Source of the DNA: JANXYW01 sp964458665
GTDB lineage: Bacteria > Chloroflexota > Dehalococcoidia > DSTF01 > JACRBR01
Assembly (NCBI GenBank): GCA_964458665.1
Contig: CAYWOO010000088.1
Location: 1 to 6,577 of the forward strand
Length of the DNA: 6,577 bases
Direction of reading: 5' to 3'
The position numbers and the translations under genes are program-made. Each line of letters begins with the position of its first letter. The first letter of the stretch is position 1. Under the pieces are notes generated by a model. That model did not search any database. It was not told the DNA's origin and saw only the letters and a list, made by a program, of their open reading frames with translations. Shown here one piece after another: positions 1 through 6,448 of the stretch.

Positions 1-22
1 TCGAATCCCTTCGGGGTCGCCA
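1..22 (+). tRNA. 3' end of a tRNA gene (partial; possibly tRNA-Glu)
   Basis: The window opens inside a T-loop: TCGAAT continues a TTCGAAT loop whose first T lies off the edge. Next come a 5-nt T-stem strand (CCCTT, 7-11), a 7-nt acceptor strand (CGGGGTC, 12-18), discriminator G (19) and an encoded CCA (20-22). The spacing from the loop to CCA is exactly that of a canonical tRNA. A second CCA follows at 23-25, but using it as the terminus would break the T-stem register. The discriminator G fits Glu, Asp, Asn, Gln, Ser or Trp in bacteria. The tail resembles bacterial tRNA-Glu ends as I remember them (G-rich acceptor strand, then GCCA). Without the anticodon the identity is a guess. The 5' acceptor strand should read GACCCCG. 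Confidence 0.75.
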
Positions 23-156
23 CCAGTTTCACACGACACAAACGAGTTCATCTCCGACCGCCGGTGCCGCGGTTCTGAATCACCGTGCGCCGCTGCGGGC
101 GCGGGCATACACTGCGGCGAACGCGCATCGGGCGTCACGCAAAGGAGTACGACAAG

Positions 157-846
157 ATGGGCGTTTCCGGCGCGCCAGCCGCGACCTCAAAGCGGTCGCG
201 GGTACGGACGCTCTTGCGGGCTTCCGCACCAATACGCGGCTCCGTCTTTGCTGGCGCGGCTGTTGGCTTCATTTCGGCAGGGGTCGGATCGCGCATCGTG
301 ATGCGCATCATCGCTCTGCTCAACGATGATCGGGACGGCGTCATGACGGACGCCAGTGCGACCGTGGGCGAGGTCTCGCTCGGCGGCACGATGAGCCTTC
401 TCGCGCTGGGCACGATTGCTGGAGTGCTGGGCGGACTTCTGTATCTCGGACTGCGCCGCTGGCTCTGGGTGCCGCCGGCATGGCGGGGCGTGGCGTTTGC
501 AGGCGTCACGCTACTCACGGTGGGGCAACCGTTATTCGACCCGGCAAACGTCGACTTTCAGATCTTTTCGCCGGTCGTAGTCGTCATTGCGCTGTTTGCT
601 GCGCTCTTCCTGATCAACGGACTGATCCTCGTGCCGCTCGCCGACCGTATACATCCCGAGCCGGTATACGCGCCTGGTATGCGCGTCCCGCGAGCGGCCG
701 CCGCCGTCGTCGCGCTCGTATGCCTGTTCGGGTTGATCCTCACGGTCGACACGTTCCGTACGATGGTCGATGACGCCGGCACGTGCTACGCCGCCGTCGG
801 AGGCGGTGAGGGTTGCGCGGTGCTGGAGCGCGATGTCGTGCCATAG
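157..846 (+). CDS. Small polytopic membrane protein of unknown function
   Basis: I do not recognise this 229-residue protein. The start is the ATG at 157, because AAAGGAG at 141-147 sits 9 nt upstream. A GTG at 85 would add 24 arginine-rich residues and has no such site. About five hydrophobic helices are visible: roughly residues 29-55, 77-99, 110-127, 137-161 and 180-198. The N-terminus is short and basic (SKRSRVR), which favours a cytoplasmic N-terminus and so, with five helices, an external C-terminus. The segment between helices 1 and 2 is acidic (NDDRDG). The C-terminal tail after residue 200 carries two cysteines (210 and 220) around a GGGEG stretch. If outside the cell they could pair, which is inference. 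No catalytic or transport motif is apparent. The gene stands alone, downstream of the tRNA and convergent with the lyase-like gene, so its context says little about its job. Confidence 0.75.
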   Translation: MGVSGAPAATSKRSRVRTLLRASAPIRGSVFAGAAVGFISAGVGSRIVMRIIALLNDDRDGVMTDASATVGEVSLGGTMSLLALGTIAGVLGGLLYLGLRRWLWVPPAWRGVAFAGVTLLTVGQPLFDPANVDFQIFSPVVVVIALFAALFLINGLILVPLADRIHPEPVYAPGMRVPRAAAAVVALVCLFGLILTVDTFRTMVDDAGTCYAAVGGGEGCAVLERDVVP

Positions 847-857
847 TAAGCGAACCA

Positions 858-897
858 CGAAGCACGCATCGATGGGCGCGCATCCACGGATGCTTCG
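858..897. terminator. Inverted repeat between convergent genes, possible bidirectional terminator
   Basis: In the 102-bp gap between two converging stop codons, CGAAGCA (858-864) is the exact reverse complement of TGCTTCG (891-897). Shorter complementary stretches lie inside (GATG at 871-874 with CATC at 881-884; GCATCC and GGATGC around 880-893). The location is right for a bidirectional terminator. However, neither strand has a T-run after the stem and the interior folds imperfectly, so an intrinsic terminator is only a weak call. Confidence 0.3.
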
Positions 898-948
898 CCG
901 TCAGACTCGCGCAGGGTCGCCCTCGGCGCGCCCTTTCGTCCGCCCCGC

Positions 949-2205
949 CTACCGCGCCGACGCCTCCGCGCTGACGTCGTCGCCGTACCGCGCGGCCGTG
1001 TTGCTCGACGGCGCGGCGTCGCGCACGGCATCGCTCAGGTCGGACAAGAACTCGTCGACGACGAGCGCGTGGCGTGGGCTGGCCATCAGATGCAATGCCG
1101 GCGGATCTTCCTGGCGATCGAAGTGCCAGTGGCGCGCGTTCAGACGATCGCCGATGGCGAAGACATCGTGGTCGCGCGAGCCGAGCGCGACGACGGTCAT
1201 GTCGGGCTGGCCCCACACGTGTACGCCGTCCAATGCTTCGACACCGGCGATCAGTTTCGCCGTCGCGTCCATCGTCTGTTGGGCGAGGCGAAGGTAGCCC
1301 TCTTCGCCGAGAAAGTTCAGTACGGCCCATGCCGCCGCGATCGGCGCCGCCGGCTTCGTGCCGAGAAACGCCTGTGTGCCGTAGATGCCGCCCGGCCAGT
1401 CGGCGAAGGTGAAGACCTGGTATCGCAGGTTCGTCTTGGGGCGATGCAGCACGACCGACGCGCCCTTGATCGCGTAGCCGTACTTGTGCAGATCGGCCGA
1501 CATCGACGTAACGCCGGGGACGCGGAAGTCCCACGCGGGCAACTCCCGACCGAGCCGCTCCACCCACGGCAGCATGAATCCGCCCAGGCAGGCATCGACG
1601 TGGAACGGAATGCCGCGCGACGAAGCGATCGCCGCCATCTCCGGTATCGGATCGATCATACCGAAGGGATACGCGGGCGCTGAGCCGACAGCGAGGATGG
1701 TGTTGTCGGTGATCAACGGCTCCAGGTCCGCGGCACTGGTGCGCAGATCCTCCCCCAGCGGCATGTGCACCCACTCCACATCGAGCAGATGCGCAGCCTT
1801 GATGAACGCCGGGTGCGCCGTGCGCGGGATGATCAGCCGCCCGTGATCGATGCCGCGTTCCGCTCGCGCGCGATCGCGAGCCGTCTTCACGGCCATGAAG
1901 ATCGATTCCGTACCGCCGGAGGTCATCGCACCGCCCACATCGTCGCCGCCATTGAGGATGCCCGCGGCCATCGCGACGACGTCGCGTTGCATCACTCTGA
2001 GGCTCGGGAAGACGAGCGGGTTAAGCGCGTTTTCCAGCAGGACGTGTCCGCCCGCGGCCTGCACGACGGCATCGACCTCCGGCCCGGCGTTGTAGATGAG
2101 GCCCCATGTCCGCGCGTTGTGATAGTCGCCGTCGTTCACCTGCAGCGACCGCAGGCGATCCATCACGGCTTCGAGTGTCGAACCCTGTGTTGGCAATCCG
2201 GTCAT
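949..2205 (-). CDS. PLP-dependent sphingosine-1-phosphate lyase-like / group II decarboxylase family protein
   Basis: This 418-residue protein closely follows the sphingosine-1-phosphate lyase branch of the PLP-dependent group II decarboxylases (fold type I). Visible motifs in order: NPLVFPSLR (62-70); phosphate-cup TSGGTES (95-101); TAHPAF (129-134), whose His131 should stack on the PLP ring; HVDACLGGF (202-210), whose Asp204 should contact the pyridine nitrogen; SADLHKYGY (236-244), whose Lys241 should form the Schiff base; and DWPGGIYG (269-276). Family members cleave phosphorylated long-chain bases to an aldehyde and phosphoethanolamine, while close relatives decarboxylate amino acids. 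The substrate cannot be read here. There is no N-terminal membrane anchor as in the eukaryotic enzyme, so it is probably cytosolic. The start is the ATG at 2205 with GGAGG 4 nt upstream. An in-frame ATG at 2223 would add six residues but lacks a ribosome site. The last ~20 residues look like a non-conserved tail. It lies 229 nt downstream of the sugar operon on the same strand. Confidence 0.9.
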   Translation of the reverse strand: MTGLPTQGSTLEAVMDRLRSLQVNDGDYHNARTWGLIYNAGPEVDAVVQAAGGHVLLENALNPLVFPSLRVMQRDVVAMAAGILNGGDDVGGAMTSGGTESIFMAVKTARDRARAERGIDHGRLIIPRTAHPAFIKAAHLLDVEWVHMPLGEDLRTSAADLEPLITDNTILAVGSAPAYPFGMIDPIPEMAAIASSRGIPFHVDACLGGFMLPWVERLGRELPAWDFRVPGVTSMSADLHKYGYAIKGASVVLHRPKTNLRYQVFTFADWPGGIYGTQAFLGTKPAAPIAAAWAVLNFLGEEGYLRLAQQTMDATAKLIAGVEALDGVHVWGQPDMTVVALGSRDHDVFAIGDRLNARHWHFDRQEDPPALHLMASPRHALVVDEFLSDLSDAVRDAAPSSNTAARYGDDVSAEASAR

Positions 2206-2256
2206 GGAGCCTCCGAAGGTCATGTCGCGACGTGGGCGCGCTCTTCAATGAGCGGC

Positions 2257-2265
2257 AGCATAACA
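2257..2265 (-). promoter_or_regulatory. Weak extended -10 candidate for the lyase-like gene
   Basis: On the minus strand, TGTTATGCT matches the TGnTATnnT form of an extended -10 element. It would place transcription start about 45 nt before the ATG at 2205. No convincing -35 hexamer lies 16-18 bp upstream. The surrounding 229-bp gap (2206-2434) otherwise holds no gene that I can support. It contains only short inverted repeats (GGTTC 2334-2338 with GAACC 2351-2355; TCCGGG 2346-2351 with CCCGGA 2376-2381), without T-runs. Confidence 0.22.
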
Positions 2266-2434
2266 TGGACGCCGGAGGTTGAGCGCGGACTAGCAGGGAA
2301 TTGAGAAACTCGACGACCCGCCTCTCGCCAACCGGTTCAGCGAATTCCGGGAACCCGCTCGACGCAGGGTGAAAGCCCGGACTGCGGATTGGAGGAGCCG
2401 TGCGTCCCCTCCCGTTGAAATCGCGTTCCGGCGA

Positions 2435-3352
2435 TTACGACGGACGCGCCGCACGCGCTTGCGCCGCCAACTCCTTCGCACCTCGGACCAAATCGTACTT
2501 CGGCTGCCAGCGGCCTGTCGCCAGCAGCTTCGACACGTCGAGGCAGGAGCGGCGGATCTCGCCGCGCGGCGGTAGATGTTCTATGGCGCCGGTAGCGCCG
2601 AACGCGGCGATCATCGTCTGCGCGACATCGTTCACGGTGGTTGCGCGTCCCGTTCCGACATTCCAAACGCCCTCCATTGATTGCTCGGCGAGTGCGAGCA
2701 GGATAGCCGCTACGACGTCGGACACGTGCACGAAGTCGCGCTGCTGCTCGCCGTCTCCGTAGACGCGGAGCTGCTTCCCCGCTGCCAGCCGGTCGGTAAA
2801 GATGCTGACGACGCCGCCTTCGGCGTCGGAACGCTGACGCCATCCGTAGACGTTGGACAGCCGCAGCACGATGCTTGAGATCGCCGCGTCAGCTACCATC
2901 GCCTCGCCCTTCAGTTTGTGTTCGCCGTACGGATTGTCCGGCTGCGGACGCATCAGTTCGTCCGCTGGTGCGGCCGTCTCGCCGTATACGGCGCCGCCCG
3001 ACGAGATGAAGACGAACCGGCCAACACCGGTGTCGACCGCGGCGTTCAACACCGTCTGTAGACCATCGATGTTGATGCGGCCATCCAGCGCCGGGTCGGC
3101 AATCGAGCGCATCACGTTCGTCTGAGCGGCGCAGTGCACGACGGCGTCGAATTGCATTTCACGGAACAGCCGTGCCACCGACACGTCGGCGATGTCGCCG
3201 ATGTGTAGCACCGCGTTGTCCGGCAGATTCGTCACGAGTCCCTTGCTCAGGTCGTCCAGCGCGTGCACATGGTCGCCCTTCGCCAGGAGCGCGTCGACGA
3301 CGTGGGAGCCGATGAAACCGGCTCCGCCCGTTACAAGAACCCTCCGCGTCAC
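2435..3352 (-). CDS. NAD-dependent sugar epimerase/dehydratase, GalE-like extended SDR
   Basis: A 305-residue extended short-chain dehydrogenase/reductase, the usual length for UDP-sugar 4-epimerases. The nucleotide-binding glycine motif TGGAGFIG lies at 8-15. The acidic residue after beta-2 (Asp33 in ALDDLS) indicates NAD over NADP. The active site is SSGGAVYG (117-124) plus Tyr142-x3-Lys146 (YGEHK). Ser118 is the likely catalytic hydroxyl, as in the STGGAxYG type of GalE homologue. The sugar-binding half shows LRLSNVYG, VYGDGEQQRDFVHVSD and WNVGTG, typical of UDP-glucose/UDP-GlcNAc 4-epimerases. The exact sugar is undetermined. The start is GTG at 3352: GGGAGGA lies 6 nt upstream, and GTG overlaps the transporter's TGA as GTGA, giving translational coupling. 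A longer frame from 3406 would add 18 arginine/glycine-rich residues that are really the transporter's coding sequence read in another frame. It is the last gene of the operon, and no clear terminator follows. Confidence 0.9.
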   Translation of the reverse strand: MTRRVLVTGGAGFIGSHVVDALLAKGDHVHALDDLSKGLVTNLPDNAVLHIGDIADVSVARLFREMQFDAVVHCAAQTNVMRSIADPALDGRINIDGLQTVLNAAVDTGVGRFVFISSGGAVYGETAAPADELMRPQPDNPYGEHKLKGEAMVADAAISSIVLRLSNVYGWRQRSDAEGGVVSIFTDRLAAGKQLRVYGDGEQQRDFVHVSDVVAAILLALAEQSMEGVWNVGTGRATTVNDVAQTMIAAFGATGAIEHLPPRGEIRRSCLDVSKLLATGRWQPKYDLVRGAKELAAQARAARPS

Positions 3353-4650
3353 GTTCGTCCTCCCACCGCCGGCTCGGCGACGAGCGCGTCCGCCGGTGAG
3401 GTCCACGGGTCGTCTTCACCAATGCTCGACGAAACGGCAATGAATGCCGCCGCGAGGAACAACGCGCCAGCCGCAACCAGCACAGACTCCGCACCGAGCG
3501 TCGCCAGCAGGATGCCGGCAGCGGCCGGCCCCGCCGCGTGCCCGATGCCGTCCATCGTCATAAACCAGCCAATGACACCGCCACGGCTGGCTGTCGATCC
3601 CGCGAGCGACATCATGGTCGATGCGATCGCCGGTACCGCAAGCCCGAAGCCCAGGCCCGCGACGGCCGCCGTCGCCACGACGAACGTCGGATCACTCCAG
3701 CGCGCCAGCAGGATCAGACAGATGCCCGTCAGCGCGAACCCGGGCACCATCACGCGCTTTGCGCCAAGGCGATCCGCGATCGCACCGCCTGGAATTACGA
3801 CGGCGGTGCCCACAATCGCCGCCGGAATCAGCAGCAAGCCCTGATGCGGGAGGCTCACGCCCAGCACGTCGCGCCCGTAGGCGCGGAAGATCGCCGTCAG
3901 TCCGCCCAGCGCCGCCGCCTCGGCCAACACGAGTGCCGTGAATGCGGCGCGCTGCGAATGGCCCAAAATCGAGCGCATCTCGCTGAACGCCGGGAGCGAG
4001 AAGCCTTCCGGATCGGCGAGCAACGCGCCACGCGCCGGCAGCAGCAGCGCCAGCGTGCATGCGATTCCAACTGCCGTCACCGGCGCAAGCATCGCGATGT
4101 TGAACGACGCGGCGCTGTTCAGGAACGTGCCGCCGCCGATACCGACGGCCAGCGCCCCGCCCGTGGCGAGTGTGAGCAGCGCAGTAAAGCGCCCTTTCTC
4201 GCCCTGCGCGAACCGCTGGTCGCCCGCGGAGTACAGCGCCGGCCACGTGACGGACGAACCGAGTCCCTCGATCGCCGCCGATCCGACGATCAGCCACGGA
4301 GCGACGTGCGCGAGCGGCAGGATGGATGCATCGGCGATGAGCAGCAGCGCCGTGCCCAGGATGAGCGCGCGGCGCGCGCCGAGCCGGTCGCTGATGAAGC
4401 CGCTTGCCAGTTGTGTCAGAAGCTTTGCCCCGCCGAACGCCGCCAGCGCTACACCTGCGATCGCGCCGCTCGCGTGCAGCGATTCCGGCAAGTACGACTG
4501 GAGCGCGATGAGAAAGACGAAGATGAACGCCGAGTCCACGGCGAACGCAATCACCAGCAAGGGCAGGCCGCGCCGGATGATGCCTAGCGACTCCAACGCC
4601 GCCTCGCGTGTCGACCGGCCGCCGGCTGGCGCCGACGGCGCCGCTGCCAT
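3349..4650 (-). CDS. MFS transporter, 12 transmembrane helices
   Basis: This 433-residue major facilitator superfamily protein has twelve hydrophobic segments, roughly at residues 28-50, 62-83, 96-114, 118-140, 157-176, 184-205, 235-258, 268-290, 300-316, 323-345, 355-380 and 386-409. The signature loop motif after helix 2 is GFISDRLGARR (84-94). The half-repeat copy after helix 8 is GAIADRLGAKR (289-299). The layout resembles drug/proton antiporters and other exporters, but the cargo cannot be read. The start is the ATG at 4650, 5 nt after the glycosyltransferase stop, with GGAG 9 nt upstream. An open frame continuing to 4797 only shadows the glycosyltransferase and gives an unlikely Cys/Arg-rich N-terminus. 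The stop overlaps the next gene's GTG. Its place between a glycosyltransferase and an epimerase suggests that it moves a product or precursor of this pathway (inference). Confidence 0.9.
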   Translation of the reverse strand: MAAAPSAPAGGRSTREAALESLGIIRRGLPLLVIAFAVDSAFIFVFLIALQSYLPESLHASGAIAGVALAAFGGAKLLTQLASGFISDRLGARRALILGTALLLIADASILPLAHVAPWLIVGSAAIEGLGSSVTWPALYSAGDQRFAQGEKGRFTALLTLATGGALAVGIGGGTFLNSAASFNIAMLAPVTAVGIACTLALLLPARGALLADPEGFSLPAFSEMRSILGHSQRAAFTALVLAEAAALGGLTAIFRAYGRDVLGVSLPHQGLLLIPAAIVGTAVVIPGGAIADRLGAKRVMVPGFALTGICLILLARWSDPTFVVATAAVAGLGFGLAVPAIASTMMSLAGSTASRGGVIGWFMTMDGIGHAAGPAAAGILLATLGAESVLVAAGALFLAAAFIAVSSSIGEDDPWTSPADALVAEPAVGGRT

Positions 4651-4655
4651 CGCGC

Positions 4656-5525
4656 TTAGCTCCGCGCCGCAGCGACGGCGAACGCGGCCAGCGCCGCAAT
4701 TCCGGCGCCAAGCACAGCAGGGAGCGCGTAATACGCGATCCATCGCGGAAGGCGGACCGGCAGCCGCCGCATCGCTCGCGCGCGCCATGCCGCGCACGGC
4801 ATGGCGATCAGGTCGATGATCACGTCCTTCAGGCGTGTGTTCGATCGAAACACGGGGATATCGACCACGGTCGTGTCGTGAATCCTATAGCCGAGGATCG
4901 GCAAGATGACCGCGATCTCCACGGTCTCGCTGTACTTGTAGCCCCTGTAATACTGTAGACAGTCGATGAGCGCACCGACGCGGAAGGCACGGTAACCCGA
5001 CTCAACGTCGGCGAAGCGCCGGCCAGCCCAGATCGACGCCCACGCCGACATCAGCCAGTTGCCGGCACGCTTGTACAGCGGGTACAGCCGGAAGTCGCGC
5101 CGGCCGATGACAGCGTCCGCGCCCTCGGCGATCGGCCGTAACAGATCGGCGAGGCTCGCCGGATCATGCTGGCCGTCGGCGTCGACCGTCGCGACCACGT
5201 CGTTCGCGTCGATCTGCCCCATGTCCAACATGCGGCCCACGTGCTGGAACGCCTCGTAATAGGCTGCCGACATGCCGCGGTTTTTGTTGAACGAGATCAA
5301 CTGGGCGTGAGGTTTGTCCTCCAGCCAGCGAAACACCACTTCGCGCGTGTTGTCGACAGATCCGTCATCGACGATGAGCAGGCGGTCGACGAGCGGATAG
5401 AGGTGCTGCAGTACACCCTCGATCGTCGCCGCTTCGTTGAACGCGGGCATCACGGCGATCAGCCGGGGGTGCGCGGCACGCGGCGGCGCCTTGGCGACCG
5501 CGGGGATCGCCGGCGACTCGATCAT
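4656..5525 (-). CDS. Family 2 glycosyltransferase with C-terminal membrane helix (DPM1-like)
   Basis: A 289-residue GT-A fold glycosyltransferase of family GT2. It has MPAFNEAATI (26-35), VDDGSVDNT (52-60) for nucleotide binding, NKNRGMSAAYYEAF (80-93), the metal-binding DxD within DADGQHDP (115-122), and the acceptor-side DVESGYRAF (173-181). This order matches the polyprenyl-phosphate mannose/glucose synthase (DPM1/DPG) type, which transfers a sugar from a nucleotide donor to a lipid phosphate at the inner membrane face. Donor and acceptor here are not known. A basic stretch (about 247-261) leads into one hydrophobic helix at 262-286, which should anchor the C-terminus to the membrane. The ATG start overlaps the upstream epimerase stop as ATGA. 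No SD is seen ahead of it, so translation probably depends on re-initiation. An N-terminal extension of about 20 residues (Pro/Ala-rich) precedes the catalytic fold. Confidence 0.92.
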   Translation of the reverse strand: MIESPAIPAVAKAPPRAAHPRLIAVMPAFNEAATIEGVLQHLYPLVDRLLIVDDGSVDNTREVVFRWLEDKPHAQLISFNKNRGMSAAYYEAFQHVGRMLDMGQIDANDVVATVDADGQHDPASLADLLRPIAEGADAVIGRRDFRLYPLYKRAGNWLMSAWASIWAGRRFADVESGYRAFRVGALIDCLQYYRGYKYSETVEIAVILPILGYRIHDTTVVDIPVFRSNTRLKDVIIDLIAMPCAAWRARAMRRLPVRLPRWIAYYALPAVLGAGIAALAAFAVAAARS

Positions 5526-6448
5526 GCGCGGTTCAGCGCCGGCTGGCCCTGTGTCTCCAAGAACCAGGCGACCGTGCGCTCCATGCCCAGGTCAAAGTCC
5601 ACCTTCGGCGTCCAGCCGATCTCGCGCGCCGCCTTGGTCGAAGACACCTGCTTGCCGCCGTAGTCGCCTGTGCGCGCAGGCACGAACTCGATGCCCTTGC
5701 CACCCAGCAAGCGATGCACCGTCTCGGCGATGCGCAAAATCGTCACTTCCTCGGAGCCATCGATGTTGTACGTCTGGTTCTCCGCCTCGGGCGCCAGCGC
5801 CAGCACGTGGGCGTCGGCCAGATCTTCCACATAGACGAACTTTCGGTTCTGGCTGCCGTCACCGGCCACCGTCATCGGCTCGCCGCCGATCGCCTTGCGC
5901 ATGAAAATCGGAATCACCAACGACGGCCGCATGCGCGGGCCGTATGGGATGCCGTACCGCAGCACCGTAAAGGGCACCTTGTACATCGCCTGGTAGTCGT
6001 GGCAGAGCATCTCCGACGCGATCTTGGTCGTCGTGTAGACGTGGCCGGTCAACGCCGGGTCGAAGCAGACGGTTTCGTCCACGCGCTCTTCGCGCGCCGC
6101 GCCGTACACCCAGACCGTGCTCGCCAGGATCACGCGCCGCAGTTCGTTTGTCCGCGCCGCTTCCAGCACGTTTGCCGTGCCAAGCACGTTCAGCGCTACC
6201 GAACCCGTCGGGTCGGCAGCCACGTTGTTGACGTCCGCGACGGCCGCCAGATGGTAGACGACATCGATACCTCGCGTCGCATCGTTGAGCGCTTGCTGAT
6301 CCATGATGTCGACGCGGACATGGTCGACATCGTCGCGGTGCGGCGTGCCCTGGTTGTCCAGCACGCGCACGTCGATGCTCTGATCCCGCAGCTTGTCGAC
6401 GACGTGCGATCCAATGAATCCGCATCCGCCCGTAACAGCAACCTTCAT
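5522..6448 (-). CDS. NAD-dependent nucleotide-sugar epimerase/dehydratase (extended SDR)
   Basis: A 308-residue extended SDR. It has TGGCGFIG (6-13) for NAD binding, Asp31 in VLDNQG as the NAD-selecting acid, YHLAAVADV (65-73), the active-site STVWVYG (110-116) with Thr111 as likely hydroxyl, and Tyr138-x3-Lys142 (YTTTK). Downstream come LRYGIPYGPRMR (163-174), VAGDGSQNRKFVYVEDLADAH (about 194-214) and the C-terminal IGWTPKVDFDLGM (277-289). All of these are typical of UDP-sugar epimerases, UDP-glucuronate-type enzymes and related 4,6-dehydratases. The reaction cannot be narrowed further. The start is the ATG at 6448 with GGAGG 5 nt upstream. That SD lies inside the last codons of the aminotransferase, whose TAG directly abuts this ATG. 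The stop overlaps the glycosyltransferase start. It differs from the epimerase at 2435-3352 in its active-site loop, so the two probably act on different sugars. Confidence 0.9.
   Translation of the reverse strand: MKVAVTGGCGFIGSHVVDKLRDQSIDVRVLDNQGTPHRDDVDHVRVDIMDQQALNDATRGIDVVYHLAAVADVNNVAADPTGSVALNVLGTANVLEAARTNELRRVILASTVWVYGAAREERVDETVCFDPALTGHVYTTTKIASEMLCHDYQAMYKVPFTVLRYGIPYGPRMRPSLVIPIFMRKAIGGEPMTVAGDGSQNRKFVYVEDLADAHVLALAPEAENQTYNIDGSEEVTILRIAETVHRLLGGKGIEFVPARTGDYGGKQVSSTKAAREIGWTPKVDFDLGMERTVAWFLETQGQPALNRA

Noticed and set aside
20..25. Doubled CCA after the tRNA as a possible integration-site (att) remnant
   Set aside because: No integrase, no second copy of the tRNA tail in the window and no change in composition. 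A two-copy CCA is easily accidental.
88..119. Inverted repeat CGCCGC / GCGGCG (88-93 and 114-119) and TACACT (108-113) as regulatory elements of the membrane-protein gene
   Set aside because: Six-base GC-only repeats are expected by chance here, and the -10-like hexamer has no matching -35.
740..1774. 344-codon minus-strand frame overlapping the lyase-like gene in another frame
   Set aside because: The translation is Arg/Gly/His-rich low-complexity sequence. The motif-rich reading is the frame ending at 949.
2334..2381. Overlapping short inverted repeats after the operon as a terminator
   Set aside because: Stems are only 5-6 bp with long loops and no following T-run on the minus strand.
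3692..4711. 339-codon minus-strand frame within the transporter region
   Set aside because: Arginine-rich shadow of the transporter in a different frame on the same strand, with no motifs.
3538..4819. Long plus-strand open frames (3538-4587 and 3938-4819) opposite the transporter
   Set aside because: They are antisense shadows caused by high GC at third codon positions. Their translations are Arg/Ala/Pro-rich without domain pattern, while the minus strand encodes a clear MFS protein.
3293..6406. Shared 12-mer GTCGACGACGTG at 3293-3304 and 6395-6406, with similar flanking bases
   Set aside because: Both copies encode the same part of the Rossmann glycine-motif helix (SHVVD) in two related SDR genes. 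Family conservation explains it better than a recombination repeat.
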